Source of the DNA: Streptomyces sp. XD-27
GTDB lineage: Bacteria > Actinomycetota > Actinomycetes > Streptomycetales > Streptomycetaceae
DNA: 64,000 bases
Reading direction: 5' to 3'
Assembly: GCF_030553055.1 (NCBI RefSeq)
Contig: NZ_CP130713.1
Coordinates: 1,302,001 to 1,366,000 of the forward strand
Part shown: positions 8,964 to 16,685 of the stretch, piece after piece
Layout: each line of letters starts with the position of its first letter
How positions within the stretch are numbered: position 1 is the stretch's first letter
Notes under the pieces: generated by a model
Databases searched by the model: none
What the model was told of the DNA's origin: nothing
What the model saw: the letters and a program-made list of their open reading frames with translations, nothing else
Made by a program: the position numbers and the translations under genes

Positions 8964-10013
8964 TCAGGCCAGACCGGCGCGCTCCAGCGCCGCCACGCCC
9001 GCCCGCAGGCCGGCCACCCGCTCCTCCAGCGTGAAGCCCGCCGGAGTCAGGGACAGGGTGGTGACCCCCGCCTCGGCGTACGCCTGCATACGGTCGGCGA
9101 CGCGCTCGACGGGGCCGAGCAGCGCGGTGGAGTCGATCAGCTCGTGCGGTACGGCGGCGGCGGCGCCGTTCTTGTCACCGGACAGGTACTTCTCCTGGAT
9201 CTCGGCGGCCTCCTTCTCGTACCCCATGCGCCGCGCGAGCTGGTTGTAGAAGTTCTGCTTGGCGCTGCCCATGCCGCCCACGTAGAGCGCGGTGTACGGC
9301 CGGAACTGGTCGGCCAGGGCGCCGACGTCCTCGCCGAGCGCGAGCGGCACGGTCGGCACCACGTCGAAGCCGTCCAGGTCCTTGCCCGCCTTCGCCCGGC
9401 CGGCGCGCAGGGAGCCGAGCGTGGTCTCCTCCGCGTGCTCGGGGGCGAAGAAGAGGAGCAGCGCGCCGTCGGCGATCTCGCCGGTCTGCTCCAGGTTCTT
9501 GGGGCCCATGGCGGCGATGTACAGCGGGATGTGCTCGCGCACCGGGTGCACGGTGAGCTTGATCGGCTTGCCGGGGCCGCCGGGCAGCGGGAGGGTCCAG
9601 TGGGCGCCCTCGTGGGTCAGCCGCTCACGTGACATCGCCTTGCGGACGATCTCCACGTACTCACGGGTGCGGGCGAGCGGCTTGTCGAACTTCGTCCCGT
9701 ACCAGCCCTCCGAGACCTGCGGGCCGGAGACCCCGAGGCCGAGGCGGAAGCGGCCGCCGGAGAGGGAGTCGAGGGTGGCGGCGGTCATGGCGGTCATCGC
9801 GGGGGTACGGGCCGGGATCTGGAAGATCGCGGAACCCACGTCGATCCGCTCCGTCTGGGCAGCCACCCAGGAGAGCACCGTCGCGGCGTCGGAGCCGTAG
9901 GCCTCGGCGGCCCAGCAGACCGAGTAGCCGAGCTTGTCGGCCTCGCGGGCGACCGCGAGGTTGTCCGCGTCCATCCCGGCGCCCCAGTAGCCGAGATTGA
10001 TTCCGAGCTTCAT
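8964..10013 (-). CDS. LLM-class F420-dependent oxidoreductase
   Basis: The 349-residue protein is a luciferase-like monooxygenase TIM barrel of the F420-dependent type. Indicators are the start MKLGINLGYWGAGMDADNLA, the segment WAAEAYGSDA, AIFQIPARTPAMTAM and the LGLGVSGPQVSEGWYG flavin/F420-pocket region. Such enzymes use reduced F420 for hydride transfer; the substrate cannot be deduced. It is complete, with no fused domain. It is divergent from the aldo/keto reductase, with 127 bp between starts. Confidence 0.88.
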   Translation of the reverse strand: MKLGINLGYWGAGMDADNLAVAREADKLGYSVCWAAEAYGSDAATVLSWVAAQTERIDVGSAIFQIPARTPAMTAMTAATLDSLSGGRFRLGLGVSGPQVSEGWYGTKFDKPLARTREYVEIVRKAMSRERLTHEGAHWTLPLPGGPGKPIKLTVHPVREHIPLYIAAMGPKNLEQTGEIADGALLLFFAPEHAEETTLGSLRAGRAKAGKDLDGFDVVPTVPLALGEDVGALADQFRPYTALYVGGMGSAKQNFYNQLARRMGYEKEAAEIQEKYLSGDKNGAAAAVPHELIDSTALLGPVERVADRMQAYAEAGVTTLSLTPAGFTLEERVAGLRAGVAALERAGLA

Positions 10014-10140
10014 GCAGCTCCCCTTACCGAGCAGTAACGTCCCTGTTCCGGGGACTCTAGCGCGCGGTGCGGGGATACGTCAGTGTCACGTTATCCACAG
10101 GCCGCCACGGCCCTTCGGGAGCCAAGTAATCTCATCGCCC

Positions 10141-11124
10141 ATGGAGTCAAGGCACCTCGGCCGTACGGGTCTGCGCGTCTCCCGGATCGGGCTCGGCACG
10201 CTCACCTGGGGACGGGACACGGACGAACACGACGCGGCCGACCAGCTCAAGGCGTTCTGGGACGCCGGCGGGACGCTGGTCGACACCGCCGACGTGTACG
10301 CCGACGGCGGTGCCGAGTACCTCCTGGGCCAGCTGCTCGAAGACCTCATACCGCGCCGGGACCTGGTCATCGCCACCAAGGCGGGCAGCGTCCCGGATCC
10401 CGAGCGGCGTTTCGACGGCTCGCGCGGCCATCTGCTGGACGCGCTGGACGCGTCGCTGGCGCGGCTCGGGACGGATTACGTGGACCTGTGGCAGGTGCAC
10501 GCCTTCGACCCGCTCACCCCGCTCGAGGAGACGCTCCAGGCTCTGGACATCGCGGTCAGCAGCGGGCGGGCGCGCTACGTGGGCGTGTCCAACTTCTGCG
10601 GCTGGCAGCTGGCCAAGGCCGCCACCTGGCAACTCGCCGCACCCGGCGCGCACACCAGGCTCGCCAGCACGCAGATGGAGTACTCGCTGCTGCAGCGCGG
10701 CGTCGAGCGGGAAGTGCTCCCCGCGGCGCTGGACCTGGGGCTGGGGCTGCTGCCGTCCTCCCCGCTCGGCCGAGGGGTGCTGACGGGCAAGTACCGGCAC
10801 ACCACCCCCACCGACTCGCGCGGGGCGTCCGAGCACCTGGCGCCGTTCGTGGCCCCGTACCTGGACGAGGAGGCGAGCCGGATCGTCGACGCCGTCGCGA
10901 CGGCCGCCGACGGCCTGGCGACGACGGCGCTGCAGGTGGCACTGGCCTGGGTGCGGGACCGGCCGGGCGTCACCGCCCCGATCGTCGGCGCACGCAACGC
11001 GCAGCAGCTCAGAGCGGCGTTGTCAGCGGAGGCCCTTACGCTTCCCCACGAGATCTGCCAGGCGCTGGACGACGTGTCGGCGCCCGTGCACCGCTATCCC
11101 GATCAGGACTGGAGCACCCTGTGA
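10141..11124 (+). CDS. aldo/keto reductase
   Basis: This 327-residue (alpha/beta)8 NADPH-dependent oxidoreductase has the AKR catalytic tetrad: Asp and Tyr in DTADVYADGGAEY, Lys in VIATKAGS and His in WQVHAF. The C-terminal phosphate-binding region reads VGARNAQQL. Substrate is unknown. Its stop overlaps the GTG start of the RecD-like gene by 3 bases (GTGA), so the two are translated together. Confidence 0.92.
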   Translation: MESRHLGRTGLRVSRIGLGTLTWGRDTDEHDAADQLKAFWDAGGTLVDTADVYADGGAEYLLGQLLEDLIPRRDLVIATKAGSVPDPERRFDGSRGHLLDALDASLARLGTDYVDLWQVHAFDPLTPLEETLQALDIAVSSGRARYVGVSNFCGWQLAKAATWQLAAPGAHTRLASTQMEYSLLQRGVEREVLPAALDLGLGLLPSSPLGRGVLTGKYRHTTPTDSRGASEHLAPFVAPYLDEEASRIVDAVATAADGLATTALQVALAWVRDRPGVTAPIVGARNAQQLRAALSAEALTLPHEICQALDDVSAPVHRYPDQDWSTL

Positions 11125-13943
11125 GTACCGACCACCTCGCCGGCGAGGCCGCCACCGCGCCCGAGGAGGAGCCCGTGCCCGATCCGGACCCCGCGACGGG
11201 GACGGAACCCCGGGCCGCGGCCGGGGGTGAGACCCCGATCGAGGGTGCGGCCCCTGTCCTGGCCGCAGTCGGCGGAGACAATGCGGCGGAGGATGCCTCT
11301 GCGGCACCCGACGGCGCCGGGGCGGCGAGCAGCGGAGGCGTAAACGAAGGCGCCGGGGAAGTGGGCGCCGGCGCCGCGGGCCCGGCGGGTGGCCCCGCGG
11401 CCGGTTCGGCCGAGGGCAGCGGGGCTGCCGAGGCCGCCGGGCCTGCCGCAGACACCGCGTCCACCGAAGCCACCAGGTCTGCCGCAGACACCGGGGCCGC
11501 CGAAGCCACCAGGTCTGCCGCAGACACCGGATCCGCCGAAGCCACCGAGCCTGCCGCAGACACCGGGGCCGCTGAGAGCCCCGAGCCTGCCGAGAGCCTC
11601 CGGCCCGCCGCTGCCACCGGATCCGCCGAGGGGGCGCGGTCCACGGGCTCCGCCGGGACCCCGGCCGGTGCGGCGGAGGCGACCGGGAGCGGCCGTAAGA
11701 GGTCGGCCGCCGCGGAGGCCCTGGCCGCCGCCGTGCGGGCAGTGGAGAGCGGCGAGCGATCGGCGGCGTCGTTCTTCACCGAGCAGGCGCCGGCTCGGCC
11801 CGCCCAGCCCCGGCGCGCCGCGGGCGCGCAGCCCGGCGGGTCCATCGCGGGGACACCGGGCGGTCCAGGCTCCGGTGGTCGGCCTGGGCCCGCGCCGACC
11901 GGCTCTGGGCCGCATGCCGCCACCGGGCCGGGCTCCGCCACTGGGCCGGATGCCGGTTCCGGGCGGTCGGCCGTCGGGGGCGGCCCGGCCGCGCCGCGTC
12001 CGCACGGCGGCGGCCCGCTGCCCACCCTGCCCCCTCGGCCGGCACTCGGCGACGCCGCGGGCATCCGGGAGGTGCTCGCCGCGGGCGGCGCGCCTGAGCA
12101 GTTCGCGGTGCCGGTCGCCGAGGCACTCGGCGAGCAGGCCGCCGAGGCACTCCGCGAGGACCCCTGGCGGCTGCTCGCCGTCCCCGGTGTCCGCCCTGAA
12201 CAGGCGGACTCGTTCGCGCGGGCGCTGCTCGGCGCGGCCTGCGGACCGGGCGACGAGCGCCGGGCCCAGGCCCTCATCGGCTGGCTGCTGGAGCGGTCCG
12301 CCCTCGAAGGGCACACCGCGCTCGCGGCCTCCGCGGTGCGCGAGGCGCTGGCGAAGCGAGCCGTGCCGGATCCGGACGAGGCGCTGCGTACCGCGATCGG
12401 CGACGGCGGCGTGCTGGTCTTCCACGACGCGATCGGCGGCCCGGGAGGCACCAAGCCGGGCTCGGACGAGGACGACGAGGCGCCGCCGGTGCGGGTGCTG
12501 CTGGGGCTGGACCGGTACGCCCTCGCCGAGGAGAGCCTCGCAGACGGCCTGACCCGGCTGGTCAACACCTTCGGACAGGGCGGCGCGGCCGCATCCGGCG
12601 GCACGGGCGCATCGAGCGACGGGGCCGCGCCGGGCGAGGACGAGCGGGCTGCGGACCAGGCCGAGCCGGCGGCGGGCGGCCGGCGCGGCGACGGCCGTCC
12701 CGGCACCTCGGGTGGGTCGGAGGACGCCTGGTCGGCGGCGGCCGCCGCCGCGCCGTCCCCGTCCGCCGCCGAGCTGATCCGCGCGGCCGCCGGTCACGGT
12801 CTGGTCGCCCACAGCGGCGGCGAGGCGGCGCGCGCCGAACCCGCCGCCCTGGTCGCCGCGGCCCGCGCGCTGGGCCTGCGGGCGTACGCGGCCGCGCACA
12901 GCCACGACGGCAGGCAGCGGCTGGCCGCGGCCCTGGACGGGATGCGCGACGCGTCGCGGGACGCGGGCGCGCCGGACGCCGACGAGCCGGTGGCGCTCAC
13001 CGTCACCGGGCTGCTGTCCGGCCGGGAAGGGCCCGGGCGGGACGAGGACGGCGCGCTCGCGCTCGACCTGCTCGCCGTTCTGGACGCTCCGCAGCTCGAC
13101 GTGGAGACCGCGGCGATGCTGGTGGAATCGCTGCCGGACGGTGCCCGGCTGGTGCTCAGCGGCGACCCGGGGGTGCTCGCGTCGGCCGGTCCGGGCCGGG
13201 TCTTCGCGGATCTGCTGGCGGCCCGCAGCTGTCCGCAGGTCGTCTCCCGTACGCCGGATCCCGGCCCGATCGGGGAGCTGGTGTCGGGGATCGGCATCGG
13301 AGAGCTGAACCAGGTCGAGGCACCCGGCAAGGAGGTCGTGATCGTCCCCGTGCGCGACGCCGGGGAAGCGGTGCACCGGACGGTGCAGCTCGTCGCCGAC
13401 TCGGTGCCGCGGGCGATCGGCGTACCGCCGGAGCTGACCCAGGTCATCACCCCGGGGCACGGCGGGGCGGCCGGGACCCGGGCGCTCAACGCGGCGCTGA
13501 AAGAACGGCTGAATCCCGGCCCCGGCCGGTTCGGCGGGTTCGACCCGGGCGACCGTGTGGTGTACGTCCCGGCGCCGGGGCGTGCCGTGCCGGGCACCGT
13601 GGTCTCCGCGGACGCCGCGGGACTCCACCTGGACTGCGCGGGCGGGGCGGTGACCGTACCGCGCGAGCGCGTCGGCGACGCCGTGCGGCACGGCTGGGCC
13701 GTCACGGCGCACCAGGCGGGTGGGACGCGCTGGCCCGCGGCCGTGGTGGTACTGCCGGGCGACGCGACGGCGGGCCTGACCCGTGCCTGGGTCTACACCG
13801 CGTTCAGTCGCGGCGAGCGCCACCTGTCCGTGGTGCACGGCGCGGACGAGGCGCTGCCCCAAGCGGTCGCACACGTCCCGGCCGCGGACCGGACCACCCG
13901 GCTGCGGTCGCTGCTGGAGGCGCAGCGCCAGCCCGCCGGGTGA
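11121..13943 (+). CDS. RecD2-like helix-hairpin-helix protein with degenerate ATPase motifs
   Basis: The 940-residue protein has three parts. Residues ~1-310 are an acidic, Ala/Gly/Thr-rich disordered region with a 12-residue tandem repeat. Residues ~330-460 resemble the RecD2 N-terminal HhH region (EDPWRLLAVPGVRPEQAD…GWLLERSALEGHTAL). Residues ~560-930 follow the RecD2 helicase core order: the place of Walker A reads LVAHSGGEAARAEP without GKT, Walker B reads LDAPQLDVETA with DA instead of DE, then ARLVLSGDPGVLASAGPGRV, ITPGHGGAAGTRALNAAL and the C-terminal TAHQAG…VYTAFSRGERHLSVV. So it looks like a helicase that lost ATP hydrolysis. It is translationally coupled to the aldo/keto reductase. 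A DNA-binding scaffold role is a guess. Confidence 0.7.
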   Translation: MSTDHLAGEAATAPEEEPVPDPDPATGTEPRAAAGGETPIEGAAPVLAAVGGDNAAEDASAAPDGAGAASSGGVNEGAGEVGAGAAGPAGGPAAGSAEGSGAAEAAGPAADTASTEATRSAADTGAAEATRSAADTGSAEATEPAADTGAAESPEPAESLRPAAATGSAEGARSTGSAGTPAGAAEATGSGRKRSAAAEALAAAVRAVESGERSAASFFTEQAPARPAQPRRAAGAQPGGSIAGTPGGPGSGGRPGPAPTGSGPHAATGPGSATGPDAGSGRSAVGGGPAAPRPHGGGPLPTLPPRPALGDAAGIREVLAAGGAPEQFAVPVAEALGEQAAEALREDPWRLLAVPGVRPEQADSFARALLGAACGPGDERRAQALIGWLLERSALEGHTALAASAVREALAKRAVPDPDEALRTAIGDGGVLVFHDAIGGPGGTKPGSDEDDEAPPVRVLLGLDRYALAEESLADGLTRLVNTFGQGGAAASGGTGASSDGAAPGEDERAADQAEPAAGGRRGDGRPGTSGGSEDAWSAAAAAAPSPSAAELIRAAAGHGLVAHSGGEAARAEPAALVAAARALGLRAYAAAHSHDGRQRLAAALDGMRDASRDAGAPDADEPVALTVTGLLSGREGPGRDEDGALALDLLAVLDAPQLDVETAAMLVESLPDGARLVLSGDPGVLASAGPGRVFADLLAARSCPQVVSRTPDPGPIGELVSGIGIGELNQVEAPGKEVVIVPVRDAGEAVHRTVQLVADSVPRAIGVPPELTQVITPGHGGAAGTRALNAALKERLNPGPGRFGGFDPGDRVVYVPAPGRAVPGTVVSADAAGLHLDCAGGAVTVPRERVGDAVRHGWAVTAHQAGGTRWPAAVVVLPGDATAGLTRAWVYTAFSRGERHLSVVHGADEALPQAVAHVPAADRTTRLRSLLEAQRQPAG
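11445..11588 (+). repeat. 36-bp in-frame tandem repeat, four units
   Basis: Four imperfect 36-bp units (starting 11445, 11481, 11517, 11553) encode the 12-residue motif AADTGxAEATRS in the disordered N-terminal part of the RecD-like protein. Units two and three are closest. This length could expand or contract between strains. Confidence 0.85.
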
Positions 13944-14035
13944 CCGGTCCCGCTCACCGGTGATGCCCGCCGGTCACGTCCCCGCAGGCGGGCGGACGCG
14001 ACCGGCGGTGAGTCGCCGTACGCGCGCGCGTGCGG

Positions 14036-14132
14036 CCGGTGCCGGATCCGTACTCCGGACGTGAGTGGTGCCGTACCCGCCCCGGACAGCGGCGGGCGCC
14101 GCACCCCGCCCCGACCGGTGCCGGATCCGTAC
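14036..14132 (+). repeat. 18-bp direct repeat in a gene-free gap
   Basis: Between the RecD-like gene and the next gene there are 333 bp with no convincing reading frame. Within it CCGGTGCCGGATCCGTAC occurs twice, at 14036-14053 and 14115-14132, with further degenerate CCGTAC copies nearby. No promoter or hairpin of note is seen. It could be decayed sequence or binding sites. Confidence 0.6.
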
Positions 14133-14276
14133 CCGGGCGCGACCAGCGGCGGATGCCGTACGCCGAGCCGGCCGGTGGCTGATCCCGTACACCACCGAAG
14201 GCGAGGGCCAGGGGCGGGGTCGGGGTCGGGGCGGCCCCCGGAATCGCGTCCCGCGAAATCGCGGCCCGGAGGCGGC

Positions 14277-14965
14277 TCAGCCTCCGGGGCCCAGCACCTC
14301 CAGGTCGTCCTCGTCCGCGTCGTCATCCTCGCTGTCGAGTTCCCGGTCGAAGACCTCACTGACATCGAACCGGCACACGACCCGCTGCGGGTCCACCTGG
14401 TCGAACGGTGCCGTCAGCCACTCCCCCGGCTCGGCGAGATCGTCCGCCGCGGCCACCCACAGGGTCGAGTCGCCCTCTTCCAGCCCGAACTCCTTGTGCC
14501 GAGAGGCGATCTCGTCCGGCTCGTACTCGCCGAACAACACACCGAGCGCCGCGTGCACGCTGCTCCCGGCGGAACCCCCGGACCGCCGGAGGCACCGTTG
14601 CCCGGACTCGCGTCCGGATCGAGGTCGGCGACCCGCTGGGCCTGCGACATCAGCCGCTGCGGTTCCAGGACCGCGTAGTCCCGGCGGATCAGCACGCTCA
14701 GGGCGCTGGGTTCCTCCGGCCCCGCGTAGGCGGGCATGCTGCCGTCGCCGGGGATCTCGAAGGGGGTGACCTCGTCGTAGGCGTCGTAGAGCAGCTCGTC
14801 ATACGCCTCGGCTGCCGCCGCCAGCTCGTTGAACGCGGCGTAGACGGCCGGGTCGTCCTCGCCCGACCGCCGTTCGACAGCGTCGAGGTGGCGGTCCAGC
14901 GCGGCTTTCACCGCTTCGGCGGCGGCGCGTACCTCGGCAGCGGATGGCTGCGCAGCATCAGACAT
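14277..14965 (-). CDS. conserved hypothetical protein, frameshifted
   Basis: The natural protein would be 229 residues: an N-terminal helical part from MSDAAQPSAAEVRAA (start 14965) and a C-terminal part from SSVHAALGVLFGEYEPD to the acidic end EDDLEVLGPGG. The two halves are in different frames. Adding one base to the C5 run at 14575-14579 restores one open frame through …GASGGPGGSAGSSVH…. No enzyme motif is seen; the tail is strongly acidic. It resembles conserved Streptomyces hypothetical proteins. The break is probably a base-calling error, because four other genes here have the same kind of defect. Confidence 0.7.
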
Positions 14966-15012
14966 AGTGCAGACGCTATCCGTATCGGGGCAGTTCCCGC
15001 ACAATAGATGCG

Positions 15013-15201
15013 ATGCCGGAATACGAATTCTGTGATGTGTACGTGCCGAGGGGTGTCTCGCGCAAGGCTGCCACTCGCCTGCTGACCGACCACGCCGAGT
15101 ACGGACACTGGGAGTTGGACCGACTGCGGCTGAACCCTGACGGCAGCCGCAGAGTGCGGCTGCGACGTCGGATCATCCGCCAGCTGCGTGCCACCTGGTA
15201 G
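15013..15201 (+). CDS. DUF5703 family small protein
   Basis: The 62-residue basic protein (MPEYEFCDVYVPRGVSRK…, ending RLRRRIIRQLRATW) matches the DUF5703 family found across Streptomyces. It has no signal peptide or membrane segment; the Arg-rich C-terminus could bind nucleic acid, but this is speculative. It is divergent from the frameshifted gene, with 47 bp between starts. Confidence 0.75.
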   Translation: MPEYEFCDVYVPRGVSRKAATRLLTDHAEYGHWELDRLRLNPDGSRRVRLRRRIIRQLRATW

Positions 15202-15262
15202 GACGCTCACCCCGGTCCCGGTGAGGGACCGGTCCTGGTGAGGGACCGGTGCTGGTAAGGGA

Positions 15263-15294
15263 AGAGCGGGCCCCGCGGATACGGAGCCCGCTCT
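15263..15294. terminator. hairpin between DUF5703 gene and chaplin
   Basis: Perfect 9-bp arms AGAGCGGGC (15263-15271) and GCCCGCTCT (15286-15294) lie between two converging genes, fitting a terminator. Confidence 0.65.
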
Positions 15295-15442
15295 GTGCCG
15301 TGCCGGTGCGGCGCTCAGCGCCGCCGTCCTCGGGCGTGCGGCCGCACTCAGGCGTGCGGCCGGATTCCGGCAGGCCGCCGTGCTACGGCGTGCGGCCGGG
15401 CCGCGGCGTCATTCCGGGCCGCGGGAGGCATGGCGACGGCGC

Positions 15443-16291
15443 TTACTGCTGCTGAGCGCGGGCGCGGCGGAAGAGCACCGCGCCGGCCAGCAGCATGCCC
15501 GCGCCGGCGGGGAGGAGTACGCCCACCGCCGGACCGGCACCGGTCTCCGCGAGCTGCTCGGATCCCACCAGCTGCGGCCCGGTGCTGCCCGTGTTCCCCG
15601 ACGTCCCGCCGCGGCGGCCCTTCGAGTCATCCGAGCCGTGCGAGCTGCCCGAGCCGTCCGAGCTGTCCGAGTCGTCGGAGGACTTCGGCGGCATCGGGGT
15701 CTTCGGGTGGTGCGGCTTGGGCTTGCCCTTACCCTTGCCGTGCCCGTGCGAACCGGACTTTCCGGCGTTGTTCTTGCAGTCGCCGCCCAGCGCGGTGTTG
15801 GCGAGCGTGATGACATCGACGGTGTTGCCGCAGACGTTCACCGGAGCATTGATCGGCACCTGCACGGTGTTGCCGGAGAGGACGCCGGGCGAACCGTGCG
15901 TGCCGCCCTTGGCGACGGCGCCGCCCTGCGAACCGCTGCCCTTCGCGTGGCCGCCCTTCGAGCCGCCGCCGCGCCCCTTGCCCGGGTTCGACTTGCCGCC
16001 CTTGCCGCCCTTGCCGGCATGGGATCCGCCGGCCTTGGCCCCGCCGCCGCTGTTGCTGCAGTTGGCGCCCGCCGAGGGGTTGAGCACACCGATCACGTCG
16101 ACGGTGTTCCCGCAGACGTTCACCGGCACGTTGACCGGGACCTGGATCGAATTGCCGGACGCGACGCCCGGCGAGTTCGAAGCGGTGGCCCCACCGGCGC
16201 CCGAGCCCGCGTGGGCATAGCCGGCGGCCGCGGCGAGCACACTCCCCGCTGCCGCAACGGTCATCAGACTATTTCTCGCAACCTGACGCAT
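15443..16291 (-). CDS. chpC: long chaplin, two chaplin domains and sortase signal
   Basis: The 282-residue precursor has a signal peptide (residues ~1-28, ending AGYAHA), chaplin domain 1 at ~40-79 (Cys60, Cys78), a Gly/Lys/Ser-rich linker, chaplin domain 2 at ~134-173 (Cys154, Cys172), a basic/Pro/Ser-rich spacer, and a sortase motif LAETG near residue 247 followed by a hydrophobic helix and RRARAQQQ. This is the long-chaplin plan (ChpA/B/C): anchored to the wall by sortase, it helps coat aerial hyphae with amyloid surfactant. The chpC name rests on its position beside a second chaplin locus and an M20 peptidase as in S. coelicolor, and is less certain than the class. The ATG follows a GAG-rich ribosome site. 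Confidence 0.85.
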   Translation of the reverse strand: MRQVARNSLMTVAAAGSVLAAAAGYAHAGSGAGGATASNSPGVASGNSIQVPVNVPVNVCGNTVDVIGVLNPSAGANCSNSGGGAKAGGSHAGKGGKGGKSNPGKGRGGGSKGGHAKGSGSQGGAVAKGGTHGSPGVLSGNTVQVPINAPVNVCGNTVDVITLANTALGGDCKNNAGKSGSHGHGKGKGKPKPHHPKTPMPPKSSDDSDSSDGSGSSHGSDDSKGRRGGTSGNTGSTGPQLVGSEQLAETGAGPAVGVLLPAGAGMLLAGAVLFRRARAQQQ

Positions 16292-16405
16292 GGGTCGTTC
16301 CTCTGCCTTACCTCGTACTGAAATACGCGCGGGCAGAGCGCCCGTGCGTAGAACCTGAGGAGTCCCGGAGCACGCGGCGCGCACTCCGGGACCGCCCGGG
16401 ATCAC

Positions 16406-16433
16406 ACCCCTAGGGGTTGTGACGCAACGTCAC
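16406..16433. promoter_or_regulatory. two short palindromes upstream of the long chaplin
   Basis: ACCCCTAGGGGT (16406-16417) and GTGACGCAACGTCAC (16419-16433, 6-bp arms) lie back to back between the short chaplin ORF and the long chaplin start. They may be an operator or a weak terminator of the short ORF; the second overlaps its stop codon. Confidence 0.35.
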
Positions 16434-16549
16434 TCGTTGGTGCAGGTGTGACCGAAGGTGGGATTGACCAGCGCGATCAGGTCGATCGTGTTGCCGCACA
16501 GGCGCATCGGAACATGCACAGGCACCTGGATGACGACCTTCCCGATCAC
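16430..16549 (-). CDS. 39-residue chaplin domain without signal peptide (ChpH-like remnant)
   Basis: From a GTG preceded by AAGGAGG with ideal spacing, the frame encodes a single chaplin domain: VVIQVPVHVPMRLCGNTIDL followed by IALVNPTFGHTCTNE, with both conserved cysteines. Short chaplins such as ChpE/ChpH normally have ~28-38 more N-terminal residues forming a signal peptide. Here the frame upstream of the GTG is not signal-like, and only 136 bp separate it from the M20 gene. It is therefore a leaderless chaplin or a truncated remnant. The position matches chpH in S. coelicolor, beside chpC. Without export it could not coat hyphae. Confidence 0.6.
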   Translation of the reverse strand: MIGKVVIQVPVHVPMRLCGNTIDLIALVNPTFGHTCTNE

Positions 16550-16685
16550 CAATTCCTCCTTGTCACACAGCGCGCGACCGCACACCTCGGGCCGCACTCC
16601 CTGTAACGAGGAGGGGTTAATCAGGCTACGAAACGACGCCCCCATTCACCCGTTCCGGCTAATCTCGGCAAAACGTGAGCTTTGT

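Noticed and set aside
14573-14580. Programmed ribosomal frameshifting at the 14.58-kb G run
   Set aside because: No slippery heptamer plus stable downstream structure is evident, and four other genes show the same one-base deficit, which favours a sequence error.
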